Positions 21,849 through 33,479 of a stretch of 64,000 nucleotides of DNA are shown piece after piece. The translations under genes and the position numbers were made by a program. Position 1 is the first letter of the stretch; each line of letters opens with the position of its first letter. A model generated the notes under the pieces. The model was not told where the DNA came from. It searched no databases and saw only the letters and a program-made list of their open reading frames with translations. Source of the stretch: Tenodera sinensis (lineage: Eukaryota > Arthropoda > Insecta > Mantodea > Mantidae). Location of the stretch: assembly GCA_030765045.1 (NCBI GenBank), contig CM060964.1, forward strand, positions 272,449,888-272,513,887. Direction: 5' to 3'.

Positions 21849-23484
21849 TCTCCACCCATAGCGTAACACTACACGCGACTTCGGGCGTCTCCGCCACCCC
21901 TCGGCGTCGCTCTACCCGTTGCTTTATCAACCCTACCTTCGCGCTACACCACGGCGCTCTTCACCTGTCTTGATCCTTTTTTGCGTCTACCCATCGTTCT
22001 TTAGGTGAAGCGTCTTCATTTGTCTGCTCCCATCTGTCCAGTCTCCACTTTAAGTAAATAATCTACAAAATGTGCAGGTTATGTACTCTGAAATTTCCCA
22101 AAAATCCATCTCCAGAATATCTCGACTCATTGTGGTTTGCCATTGTTTCTCTTTCACAAACTATGCTTACAAAATTATGTTACTCCCTCTGTTTACCTAT
22201 AACAAGTGGGGTAATTATGGCATTCCACGCAAAAATTACACTTCGATATTTCTTCGGGATACACATAAATGAAAAATCGGTTAATTAACAAATTCCACTG
22301 TCAACCAAGGATGCGATACGAAGATTTTTAAGAAAATCTCCTATTCTAAATTACCCTTCACAGCAAAAAGAAAAAAAAAACTTTGATTGGTCTTTTTTCC
22401 TTAAAAAATGGGTATAACATTGTTTTATTAACATACCATGCGTTTAAGGTATTTGCATGAACAATTTAACGCATATTTTAAATTTTCTGGAGTAGCCTTT
22501 GATGTCCCGTTCGTTCGCAAGACATGTTTTATAATTTTGTATAATTCCTAAACCATTAGAGAAAGATGACGTACTTCACAGAAATAAGAGCCATTTTAAA
22601 ATACTCAATTTATTTTAAATAACTTATTTGTAAAAATAGGCATTTCTGAGAAATAAATGTTGTTATTGGTGTGAATTTGTCAATACTTTCGTCTTTTTTG
22701 AAGTGCGACTCGTTTGTTCCTCATAGAATTTCTAGACCAGCTTTTAAACATCTGACTATCGATTTGGTTTCCTTTATGCTCATTGTGCCAATAAAGAAAG
22801 AAGCTTTCGTAAGTTTGCAGAAGCTAAATAAAAATAACGATAGTGAGATGAGAAAGCCATGCTAATATAACATATATTAGGGCGTTTTCTTTCTTTTCTT
22901 TTCTTTTCTTATATCCAAGCAAAGACATCAAACAGCAACCGGTTTCTAACAGAGTTGACCATTACTTTAGTTTAAGGATACTCAAAATTTCAGGTACATA
23001 AATTTGAAATTTTAATACAAAGTTTTAATATACATATAATGTGCAGACAACATGTTATGCAAACTTCCAAATTAGTTCCAGAGACATTCATGTTTCACTA
23101 TATTTTTCGGAAGATGAGACGAATATAGCACTAGATCATTTTCATAAAGGAAATTTCATTTCATTGAGCTGAATTTGAATTAAGTAAATATATTGAAGCT
23201 AAAACATACCCAATTAAGTAATTTTGCTGTATAATGTTGACACAATTTTTAGCAAACCTAATAAGATTTATCAAATCTATATCTATTAAAAAATTGCTCC
23301 ACGTTGTAATACTTTTATATCTAAACTCTTTAATATAAGTTAATTGTAGAGATGAATTAATGTTACTATATTGTCTTTAAAAAACAAATAACATGAAAAT
23401 TCAGTTTTTGTCTGTAAACGTACACAATATAAGTATGATGATCAACGATGTCACAACTAAACATGTTAACAAACATTCACCTCA
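21849..23484. other. Noncoding AT-rich sequence
   Basis: Contains the right flank of the LINE target and a short (ttttc)n run at 22887-22911. No gene was recognised. Confidence 0.5.
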
Positions 23485-24181
23485 TAAATTTTACTTTCTC
23501 TACGACGTATAGTATAGTACAGGAAGTGTTGTATTCCACCCAAACATTTAATATTGCGATTTTACCAGAAATATATGTTTTGAGGCCCACTGAATCCAAA
23601 AAAAAAAAGCATTTTCAGAAAAAGGTCCGGGGGTCCGGGTGTGTGTGTGTGTATGTGTGTGTACGCGTGCGTGCGTGTGTGTGTGTATGTGTGTGTGTGT
23701 GTGTCTATCTGTGTGTCTGCCAGTCTGTGAACAGCATAACTCAAAAACGAAAAGTCGGTAAAAAGCAAAGCTGGTATTCAAGTTTAATGTCTTTGAAGGA
23801 TGCGAAACGAAGATTTTGAAGAACAATGCTTCACCCTAAACTACTCCTTGCAAAGAAAATTTTGATTCTCTTGAACATGGCTCTAACAGTTTTGATTAAA
23901 ATGCCATAATTGAGATATGTTCATAACAAATGAAATGTGTATCTCGAATTTTCTAGCTATAGCCCATATAGTCCAATTTATTCTGGATGACTTTTGCACA
24001 GCTGATAAACCATAAGAGATAGACCAAATCTTGCTGTGCAAAAACTGTAGGTCTTGCTAAAATATACAATTTATGTCCAAATAAATTTGTTTGTAGAGTG
24101 AACCATTCCGGAGATTTTCCTGTTATTTGTGAGTTTTGGAGAACTTTACTTCTGTCAAATGGAAATATTTATTCATTTTTA
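23485..24181 (+). repeat. Family R, copy 2 (left part)
   Basis: It starts tttactttctctac and carries a (GT)n tract at 23638-23704. It proceeds through ctaaactactcc, ggctctaac and gctatagccc to a TA at 24182, where a mariner element interrupts it. The copy resumes at 26851 with tgcaaagg and caataagataat and ends near 26968. Confidence 0.8.
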
Positions 24182-24236
24182 TACAGGGCTTTCGAACTGG
24201 TTCTTCACCGCCGCACGACCTTTTGCCCCCAATTTT

Positions 24237-24572
24237 TCAGTCACGATCTGTACTTGCAGTAGCAGAATCTTGTTGAAACCACCCATATGATTTCTCTTCT
24301 TCTGTCAGTTCACGAAAAAATGGGGTCAAAATGTCATTTCGGTACCTCTCTTTATTTACAGTCTGGTCGTAAAATATTGGATCAATTATGCGTCTAGCGC
24401 TAACAACACACCAAACTCCAAATCTCCGATCATAATGAGGGATTTCTTGAACGCGATGTGAATTTTGAGATGCCCAATACCGACTGTTATGAGTGTTCAC
24501 GCGACCATTTAAATGAAACCACGCCTCATCTGAAAAGAACGGAAGCTGTGGATCGAATAAACCATCGTTCAC
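24237..24572 (-). pseudogene. Tc1/mariner transposase, central fragment
   Basis: The minus-strand frame shows FFSDEAWFHLNGRVN, NSRYWASQN, GVWCVVSARRIIDPIF and GWFQQDSATA. The aspartates of FSDE and QQD fit the first two catalytic residues of the DDE/D domain. The C-terminal part with the third acidic residue is gone: only ~30 bp separate the fragment from the left TIR. The N-terminal DNA-binding domain is also absent. It is a non-functional internal deletion copy. Confidence 0.8.
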
Positions 24573-24663
24573 GGCATTTCCAGCATTTTCTATAAGCTAA
24601 GATTTTTATACATGTTTTAGGTGCGGCTTGTTAGTAGCGGCAAACACGGCCGCGGGAGGAACC

Positions 24664-26079
24664 ATGGGGAAGAAGAAGACTCTACGCAGAACTTCAGCGC
24701 CAATCTCCGCCGCAACCGAGGCACCTCTGGGGGAGGCAGTGAGAGTGCCGGCCCCGGAGACTTCGACACCACCTCAACCTGCAACAGCTCAATCCGCCGT
24801 CACCGAGGCACCTCTTGGGGAGGCAGTGAGACTGCCGGCCCCGGAGCCCTCAACACCACCTCAACCTGCAACAGCTCAATCCGCCGTCACCGAGGCACCT
24901 CGGGGGGAGGCAGTGAGAATACCGATCCCCGAGACCTCGACATCACCTTCAGCTACAACTCAACCAGCGACAACTCAACAACATACATCGCCTACAACAT
25001 GAACTGCTCCCTATCCTGGGTGCAGTGTTGTGTTCCATGGGATCCCTAGAGACATTCCGGACAGGCATGTCCTAACAGCAGCGCAGCACGAGTGGTCTTC
25101 TGTCTTGAGGGCCACTCGTATCATCACCAACCATGGACCGTCTACCCTCGTGCGAGTCGTTTTTGCTGACACCAGAGACAGCGAGGCAGCTTTGAGTGGA
25201 GGACTTTTCCTGCTCGGGAGGCGTCTTCTTGCAGAGCCCAGCCGAGCCACTCGTCAAGTGCCCTGCCGGCGTTGTTGCCGGTTTGGACACGACGCCACAT
25301 CCTGCACCGCATCACCAAGGTGTCACTATTGTGGGGCACGTCGCCTCACACAATGGTGTACCGCGCACGACTTGCGTCGACGTCGCCGGTACTGTGCCAC
25401 CTGCAATGGCTTCGGCCATTATACAGGGTAAGCACAGTGCCCCTTCTATCCTCGGGCACTCAACAGACAACCAGAACCAGTCATCGCAGCTTCTAAGCCT
25501 CATCACAGACTTTCACCAGCCAACACTGTCACAGCACCAACTCAACAGGATACCACATCGTACGCTGCAGCCACCGCTGGACCATCTCTGCCCAGACAAG
25601 ATTTGGAGGATCTTCGTCTGGAAGTTCGAAGCCTCAACCATCGCCTGGGCGGAATGGAAGGAACTTTACAGCAGCTCAACTCCGTCGTCACTTCCATCAC
25701 CAACAACGTAGCTCACAATGACGCCAACGCTACACTACAACACCTCAAGGACGTCCACAACACAGTGAAAGAGTTTCGCAAAACGTCAGCGACTACTGTC
25801 TCAACTCTGCACAAAGACGTCAAGAAATGCAGTCTCAAGACGAACTCACTTCGACGGACAAACAATAAACGACTGAAAAACATCGAACGAAACCTACTTC
25901 ACCACACTGAAGAACTGAAGAAAGCAAATACAATATTCGAAGAACTCTGTAGCCTATACTACAACTTAAGAGACGTCTTCAAGGACATCACGACTTCATA
26001 CAATGATACTGTCAACAGACTAGAAAGGACGAGAACTACAACGACCAGCGCAGCGACTACTCAGACAGAAAAATCTTAA
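24664..26079 (+). pseudogene. Gag-like ORF1 with CCHC knuckles and coiled coil (two in-frame stops)
   Basis: A single frame runs from the ATG at 24664, 8 bp after the TSD, to the stop after 26079. It is broken only by TGA at 25000-25002 and TAA at 25432-25434, with no frameshift. In order it encodes three imperfect Pro/Thr/Ala repeats (TEAPLGEAVR), a LINE gag-type RNA-binding region (GIPRDIP, LVRVVF, EPSRATRQV), CCHC knuckles (CRRCCRFGHDATSC, CHYCGARRLTQWC, CATCNGFGH, split by the TAA) and a C-terminal coiled coil (~25603-26040). The likely role is RNA packaging. Confidence 0.8.
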
Positions 26080-26524
26080 CCTGTAACAACAAATCTCGTC
26101 CAAGTACCTCCTCGACCAACTCAACGCCAAACATACCATCACCCGAGGGACTACTACGGACCGAAGACGCACTACAACCAGCAACTCAACGCAACGCAGC
26201 AAGACAACGCAACGCAGCAACACTACGCAACACAGCAACACTATGCAACACAGCAACTCGACTACCAACAGGATACAACTGAAGTACTTTGGACCAACTC
26301 CTACGACCACGGGACTGCACCATGTAGCCAGCTATGTGAGTTTCTGGAATGCGACTTAGTTCTCGCCAGGAAGCGCAACCAACAGCTCTTCAACACCTCT
26401 CAACAATGAGAACTTCACTTCTCGACATCGCCGTATGAGTAGCCTTTGCATCTGTCAACGCCGTCACCCCTAAATAAAATAAATACTTACTTCTCCATCT
26501 ATATCCCACGTCCACCCCCCGTGT

Positions 26525-26591
26525 GTGACAGTCAGGACTTGGTCATGACTGTCACCCGGTAATCCTAATCCGATGCCGGTAATTTACCGGC
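26525..26591 (+). promoter_or_regulatory. Stem-loops in the retroposon 3' UTR
   Basis: A perfect 10-bp stem (26525-26534 with 26546-26555, 11-nt loop) is followed by a 7-bp stem (26575-26581 with 26585-26591, 3-nt loop). Structured 3' ends are recognised by the RT of some LINEs; that function here is inferred. Confidence 0.6.
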
Positions 26592-26968
26592 TGTAACCCA
26601 ACTTACTGCGAGGGTGCTTCGGCGGTACCTCACTACGTACGACATACTTCTCCCCTTATCCCCCCGAGAAACCTACCCCATTACCCTTTCTTCCTTCCCG
26701 GCGTAATAAGCCAACTCTTTTCCCTTCCAACTCTCTTTCTGTCTCCCCTTTTCAAAAAAAAGAAAGAAAAAAAAACACGGCCGCGGCAGCTTCAAACTCG
26801 CATAGGCAAAAGGCCGTGCGGCGGTGAAAAACCAGTTTGAAAGCCCTGTATGTTTACTGTGCAAAGGAAATGGAATTTGAAATCTTCAAAAGATTTGACT
26901 ATCGGCCAAAATCTACTGTATTCCCATATTTCCCTTACACCTACAAGGAAATAAGCAATAAGATAATA

Positions 26969-27444
26969 CTTCCCATCATTTGCCTTCAATGGTGCCGGGA
27001 TGAAGAGATCTTAAAACTTGTTAGGGACTTCCACGCGTCTCTGTGGCCTGTCTAGCTGGGACCCTGTGTGGGACCTTCGGTTCCCTCTTTTCATCCCTGC
27101 CTCCTGGTGGTAGCCACAATAGTTCTGTGTAGGTCGAAGTGAGCAAGGTGTCCCCTCTGTGTCTGTAACCTTTACTCTTTACAGACAGACACTGGGTCGT
27201 CGCCCAAAATTGAAGCAAGTGTGCACCCCAGACCAACGGACTGGCGCTCACGAGCGTGTTGCGGACAGTCTATAAGGTTATGTACCACAGAAAGTTGAAT
27301 GTTAAATGTAGGACTTACAGGCACGGGTCCCCACCCAAAAGGTGTCCATGGGGCGCTCGCGTGTGAAACATTTCAGAGATATTCATTGTTATTGGGTTGT
27401 GTTGCGTTAAGTACTTCGCTTGTTTTATGTGGTGAGTTACTATT

Positions 27445-27477
<33 letters not shown>

Positions 27478-28127
27478 CCCTCGTGGTCATGCAAAGAGAG
27501 CAAAATCTATCTACTATCACAGAGTGATCGGCTGCTTTTAAAAGCTTTGGCAATGGCTTGATTCTATATTTGTAGAATTTATTACATATTTCTTTGTAGT
27601 GCATGTATTAAAACCATATCTGCAAATAGCTTCTTTAAGAATGTCTGTGGAAGAGTGGGTGGGGAAAGTGAAATAATTTAACCATCAAATTTTTAACTTA
27701 CTTACGCACCCTGTCAAACTAAAAATATGTCTATGTTTCGTCACTTTGCAACCCCTTTATTTAATTACATAGAACAAGGCATTTTAAAGGATAGGAGTTA
27801 ATCCGGAATGAGATCCGTAGGATGCAGAAATAGGCTGTGTAAGACAGACTATAACATATGGAACAGAGACTATCAATAAACTCAGCTGTTGGAAATATCG
27901 ACTTGTGTAAACCGCGGAGCAACACGATGTGGAACTTAGAAATATTCTGCTCTTCTAATGCGCTCATTTATTTTTTTATGGGAATACAATACCAAATTAA
28001 TATATTCCAACAAATTTGTCATACAATACCTAACATTTTGAAAGATAGGATGCAAAAGAACACAAAGCTGAAATTTTATGATGAAATTGCAGTACCGGTT
28101 TTATTACACAGAACAGAATCATGAATC
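26969..28127. other. Unassigned sequence with poly(T) tract
   Basis: Noncoding. A 32-nt T run at 27446-27477 could be the poly(A) tail of a minus-strand retroposed sequence lying to its right, but no body was recognised. Confidence 0.4.
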
Positions 28128-28131
28128 TTAA

Positions 28132-28841
28132 GAGACGCTGGGAGTGAAATTTGAAAGTTCCACATTTCTTCATAGATTTTTTTGAAATTTTTACTGTGTT
28201 TGTATTTATATGAGAATAGGAGGTACACCAAATTTCATTAAAATTGGATAATTCGTTTATGATATATACATTATTTTATGAATTTAATAAGCACATTTTC
28301 AAAATAGAGCTCGCGTCTATTGACTTTTCGAAATTAATTTATATTTCCAGAACTGGTACTCTAAAACATGTATAACAATTGTATTAAGAGATATTTCAAA
28401 TGCGTTTGCTGATTATGCTGTACATATTTTTTTAATAACAAAGAAAATTAAATCTTCAAAATTATTGATTTTTTAATACAAAAAAAAATGTTTTTGGAGT
28501 TCATGTTAATGATAACATCAATATTGAATCATAGTTTTGTTTAGCTGCTATTTATGAATACTTTTGGAAATTTTCATTGAATTCGAAGCAAAACTCAGGC
28601 GCGACCTTCTTTTGGAATATGCAAAACTGTACTTTTGAGAAAAACAGGCTTTTATATAGGAACATACTGTGTACGTTAAGGGTAGAGCACTATTTGAAAG
28701 GGCCGTAATGGCCACACGGAGTGGGAGATATGAAAAATGTTAGCTGATCCAAATGCACAGGTGTTCCAGGAACATTTTAAGCTAAAAAAACAATTTTCGA
28801 CTTTTTGACAATTTTGACCAAAACTTCACTCCCAGTGTCCC
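28132..28841. mobile_element. piggyBac-type MITE with TTAA target sites
   Basis: The ends gagacgctgggagtgaa and (reverse complement) gggacactgggagtgaa form imperfect TIRs. Each is directly flanked by TTAA (28128-28131 and 28842-28845). The 710-bp AT-rich interior has no coding frame. TTAA duplication is diagnostic for piggyBac-superfamily transposition. A piggyBac transposase fragment lies at 6489-7215, but relatedness is not shown. Confidence 0.75.
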
Positions 28842-28845
28842 TTAA

Positions 28846-29439
28846 AACAGAAGCTAAGTTTTTGAGGAGGTGAAACACTGTAAAAGTAATGTGGATAAAT
28901 GTGATAACTAAAGACATATTATTTAAATGAAAAGGTTGAAAAAATGAAATAGTTGGAAGGAACATGAACTGGGAAGAAACCCCAGGATCATACAGCTACA
29001 CACCCCAAAGCAGAAGACATGTTGGCCGCCCAAGGAAGAGATAGAGTACGTAACAAGCTAAAGGCCTAACCCCAGGAATGAAGAAGACAGATTACGGATG
29101 TTTCATTCTACAAGGTGAAGCTGAAAGCTGAAAGTTTTACAGGTACATTGCCTCTTCAGAGACGCGTGACATGATGGTATACTCCGATGTTCAAACCTGC
29201 TTGTGATTGGCAGTTTTAACCACTATGGCAACCGTTCGGTAATGAAAGTCAATAAATGGCAGGTCCAGAAATAGCCTCATCCAGCGTGCACAGTTCCCTG
29301 GGCTAATTTATATCATTGTGCCATCTCCGAGAAACATGGTCCATAACGCCTGCATTTCCTTACATCCGTATTCATAAATTCATAAAAGAATACGACTTAA
29401 ATAATTTATATTTGTATTAGCTGTGCACCCTTTTTTACT
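28846..29439. other. Unassigned sequence
   Basis: No coding frame or repeat boundary recognised. Confidence 0.4.
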
Positions 29440-30400
29440 TTCTCTGCTATGTATAAAAAAACAAAGGGTGGTATTGTATTCCACCCAAGAATTTGAATTC
29501 GGGATTTCATCGGAAATATGTTTTGAGGCCCTCTGAATCCCAAGAAAAGCATTTTTAGAAAAAGGTCCGTGTGGAGTGGAGTGGAGTGTGGAGTTTAAGG
29601 GCCCGTCGACAACTGGGTCATTTGGGCCAGGTCCGTGTGTGTGTGTGCGTGTGTGTGTGTGTGTGTGTCTGTGTGTCTGTGTGTCTGTCTGATATAAACA
29701 GCATACAAGAAAAGTCAGTTAAAAACCAAAGTTGGTATTAAAGTTCAATGAGCTTCAAGGGTGCTGCACGAAAATTCTGAAGAAAATTCCTCCACCCTAA
29801 ACTACCCTTTACATGGGAAAGTTTTCGAACATTTTCACTTTCTCAAAATGGCTCTAACAATTTTGATTAAAATGTCCTACGTTTGAGATATTTTCATGGT
29901 AAAGTAAATGTATATTTTGAACTTTCTCGCTATAGCACATGTAATTCTGCTTACTCTTGATGACTTTCCATAAGTGTTAAACCGTAAGATATCGACAAAA
30001 TCTTCCTATACAAAATCTAGATCTCTTTAAAACACACAATTTGTCTTTTTTTTTAAATTAGTGAATCATTTTGGAGTAATTCCTTGTTATTTGTGTGAGT
30101 TAGGAATACTTATGCTTTGTTCAAATGGAAGATTGTTATTCACTTTTTTATGTCTTCGTCGTGCAAAGATAACGGCTTTTTAAACCCTTCCTATAGTGAC
30201 CACTCTTAAAACATTTGCCTTTCGCTCAAATGTTACTGTATTCCCCTGGTACCTACAAGGAAATAGGCAATAAGCTAATTTCTGAAACTGTTTATCTCGA
30301 CTAACATAAAGAAGATAGAGGGATAAGAGTTTGTAAGAATAGTTAGTACAAGAGTAGAGAGTCATGTGAGTAGTGCTACACATCAGATTTTTGTTTCTTG
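29440..30400 (+). repeat. Family R, copy 3
   Basis: Shares tttactttctctgct, caccctaaactaccctt, ggctctaacaattttgat, gctatagc and caagagtagagag with the other copies. Its central simple repeat (29636-29690, GT/GTCT) is preceded by a 55-bp micro-retroposon at 29574-29628. Confidence 0.8.
29574..29628 (-). mobile_element. Micro-retroposon (µS), copy a
   Basis: A 55-bp insertion in R copy 3 is flanked by the perfect 11-bp TSD aggtccgtgtg (29563-29573, 29629-29639). Read on the minus strand it is ggcccaaatgacc, gttgtcgacgggcccttaaa, then a (CACTC)-rich tail. Other copies are at 51277, 59905 and 63590. Confidence 0.8.
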
Positions 30401-30470
30401 TGGTTTGTAATGTGCGACAAAAAGAAATATCCTTCTGCAACATTATCGTCTCACCATTATTAGATTGTAT

Positions 30471-30616
30471 GAGATTCTTCTTCTTCTCCTTCTCCTCCTC
30501 CTCCTCCCCTTCCCCTTCTTCTTCTCCTCCTCCTCCGTCTTCGTCTTCCCCTTCCCCCTCCTCCTCCTGTTATTGTTATTGTTATTATTGTTGTTGTTGT
30601 TGTTATTATTATTATA
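30471..30616 (+). repeat. Polypyrimidine / (TTC,TCC) tract
   Basis: About 95 bases of almost pure C/T run into (ttattg)n and (ttg)n repeats. Such tracts can form triplex structure; the apparent open frames through it are artefacts. Confidence 0.85.
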
Positions 30617-30876
30617 AACTCCCTGAACAGCTACAGGACGACATTGTCCTAACCACAATAAAATACTCTGTGGCAATATGCCGAAATCATTTGTATGGAA
30701 ACCGTAACATTTAAATTTGAAAGTACTAAAATATAAAATAATCATTTAACTGTGCCATATACTAACAAAAACTTTGTTTTTTTGTTGTTGTTTTTTTATT
30801 AACCTTTTTATGTATTCATTTCAAACACATGAAAGCTATTCTGTGTCACATGGCAAACCTTTATATAAGGTCAGAT

Positions 30877-31710
<834 letters not shown>

Positions 31711-31760
31711 TATTTTATATTTATTTATATTTATATTTTATTACTTTTATTTATATTTTA

Positions 31761-33200
31761 TTAAACTTTTGTATCATCACTGATACAGGTTGTGCCTTCA
31801 GAAGTTTGATCAACAATGGGTGTTGTTTCTAGGCTACTTGCTTTCTCTCTATTGGGTGCTATACAACCCATAGCGCTATCTATTGATGCATCAGTGATGC
31901 AGGTTGTGCCTTCAGAAGTTTGATCAACAATGGGTGTTGTTTCTAGGCTACTTGCTTTCTCTCTATTGGGTGCTATACAACCCATAGCGCTATCTATTGA
32001 TGCATCAGTGATGCAGGTTGTGCCTTCAGAAGTTTGATCAACAATGGGTGTTGTTTCTAGGCTACTTGCTTTCTCTCTATTGGGTGCTATACAACCCATA
32101 GCGCTATCTATTGATGCATCAGTGATGCAGGTTGTGCCTTCAGAAGTTTGATCAACAATGGGTGTTGTTTCTAGGCTACTTGCTTTCTCTCTATTGGGTG
32201 CTATACAACCCATAGCGCTATCTATTGATGCATCAGTGATGCAGGTTGTGCCTTCAGAAGTTTGATCAACAATGGGTGTTGTTTCTAGGCTACTTGCTTT
32301 CTCTCTATTGGGTGCTATACAACCCATAGCGCTATCTATTGATGCATCACTGATACAGGTTGTGCCTTCAGAAGTTTGTTCAACAATAGGTGTTGTTTCT
32401 AGGCTACTTGCTTTCTCTCTATTGGGTGCTATACAACCCATAGCGCTATCTATTGATGCATCAGTGATGCAGGTTATGCCTTCAGAAGTTTGATCAACAA
32501 TGGGTGTTGTTTCTAGGCTACTTGCTTTCTCTCTATTGGGTGCTATACAACCCATAGCGCTATCTATTGATGCATCAGTGATGCAGGTTGTGCCTTCAGA
32601 ATTTTGTTCAACAATAGGTGTTGTTTCTAGGCTACTTGCTTTCTCTCTATTGGGTGCTATACAACCCATAGCGCTATCTATTGATGCATCAGTGATGCAG
32701 GTTGTGCCTTCAGAATTTTGTTCAACAATAGGTGTTGTTTCTGGGCTACTTGCTTTCTCTCTATTGGGTGCTATACAACCCATAGCGCTATCTATTGATG
32801 CATCAGTGATGCAGGTTGTGCTTTCAGAAGTTTGTTCAACAATAGGTGTTGTTTCTAGGCTACTTGCTTTCTCTCTATTGGGTGCTATACAACCCATAGC
32901 GCTATCTATTGATGCATCAGTGATGCAGGTTGTGTTTTCAGAAGTTTGTTCAACAATAGGTGTTGTTTCTAGGCTACTTGCTTTCTCTCTATTGGGTGCT
33001 ATACAACCCATAGCGCTATCTATTGATGCATCAGTGATGCAGGTTGTGTTTTCAGAAGTTTGTTCAACAATAGGTGTTGTTTCTAGGCTACTTGCTTTCT
33101 CTCTATTGGGTGCTATACAACCCATAGCGCTATCTATTGATCCATCAGTGATGCAGGTTGTGCCTTCAGAAGTCACATTTGTACAAGTTACAGAATACAA
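31761..33200 (-). CDS. Tandem-repeat ORF, ~12 units of 38 residues (function unknown)
   Basis: The minus-strand frame is open for about 480 codons. It consists of a 114-bp unit repeated ~12 times (38 residues each; core CITDASIDSAMGCIAP then NREKASSLETTP). Because 114 is a multiple of three the frame never shifts, and the plus strand is also partly open. There is no in-frame ATG at its upstream end: the frame opens after a TAA at 33228-33230. A coding unit would therefore need an upstream exon. The stop is followed within ~20 bp by aataaa motifs. No family is recognised, and it may be only a minisatellite. Confidence 0.35.
   Translation of the reverse strand: MYSVTCTNVTSEGTTCITDGSIDSAMGCIAPNREKASSLETTPIVEQTSENTTCITDASIDSAMGCIAPNREKASSLETTPIVEQTSENTTCITDASIDSAMGCIAPNREKASSLETTPIVEQTSESTTCITDASIDSAMGCIAPNREKASSPETTPIVEQNSEGTTCITDASIDSAMGCIAPNREKASSLETTPIVEQNSEGTTCITDASIDSAMGCIAPNREKASSLETTPIVDQTSEGITCITDASIDSAMGCIAPNREKASSLETTPIVEQTSEGTTCISDASIDSAMGCIAPNREKASSLETTPIVDQTSEGTTCITDASIDSAMGCIAPNREKASSLETTPIVDQTSEGTTCITDASIDSAMGCIAPNREKASSLETTPIVDQTSEGTTCITDASIDSAMGCIAPNREKASSLETTPIVDQTSEGTTCITDASIDSAMGCIAPNREKASSLETTPIVDQTSEGTTCISDDTKV
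31780..33180. repeat. 114-bp minisatellite
   Basis: About 12.3 nearly identical direct units lie directly next to the AAT tract. Variants cluster at a few sites and neighbouring units share variants (for example the cagaattttg units at 32600 and 32715). That pattern is expected of unequal crossing-over or gene conversion. Confidence 0.95.
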
Positions 33201-33479
33201 AATACCAAAGTAGTCCAGTAAACGGAGTTAAAATGCTACAACCCAGTTACTATTAAGTGTTACAGAATTATTTACACCAATATTCATAAATAATGTAGAA
33301 AGATTTACTAATCAAAAAGTGTTTTCTGCTATTTAAGTCTATTACACTTATTATGATACTTCTTTACTTTTTGTAGGCAAGTTTTACTTAAAATGTTATT
33401 CCAGCAAAACTAGGCATCTTTTTATATAACTGAAATCTGTGACTAAGGATTGCATAATCATTTTTATTTCCTCTAGTAT

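Larger units (their letters stand above)
24656..26772 (+). mobile_element. Gag-only (HAL1-like) non-LTR retroposon
   Basis: The insertion is bounded by the direct repeat aaacacggccgcgg (24642-24655 and 26773-26786; the first a's may belong to the tail) and ends in an A-rich tail (26755-26772). It carries one gag-like frame and a ~690-bp 3' region with stem-loops, but no endonuclease or RT. This is what is expected of a half-LINE dependent on another element's RT. It lies inside the mariner derivative. Confidence 0.85.
24184..26848. mobile_element. Tc1/mariner deletion derivative with 44-bp TIRs (interrupted)
   Basis: The inverted repeats at 24184-24227 and 26805-26848 match at 41 of 44 positions, start cagggctttc, and are flanked by TA on both sides (24182-24183, 26849-26850). 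Without the retroposon nested in it the element is only ~0.5 kb and holds a transposase fragment. TA targeting is characteristic of this superfamily. It sits inside an R copy whose sequence continues on both sides. Confidence 0.9.

Noticed and set aside
31780..33180. Regular repeat spacing that could suggest a CRISPR array
   Set aside because: Units are contiguous 114-bp copies without unique spacers, in eukaryotic DNA. It is a minisatellite.
32272..33213. Plus-strand open frames across the minisatellite
   Set aside because: The unit length is a multiple of three, so several frames stay open. The plus-strand frames start and stop with private variants, so only the longer minus frame is listed.
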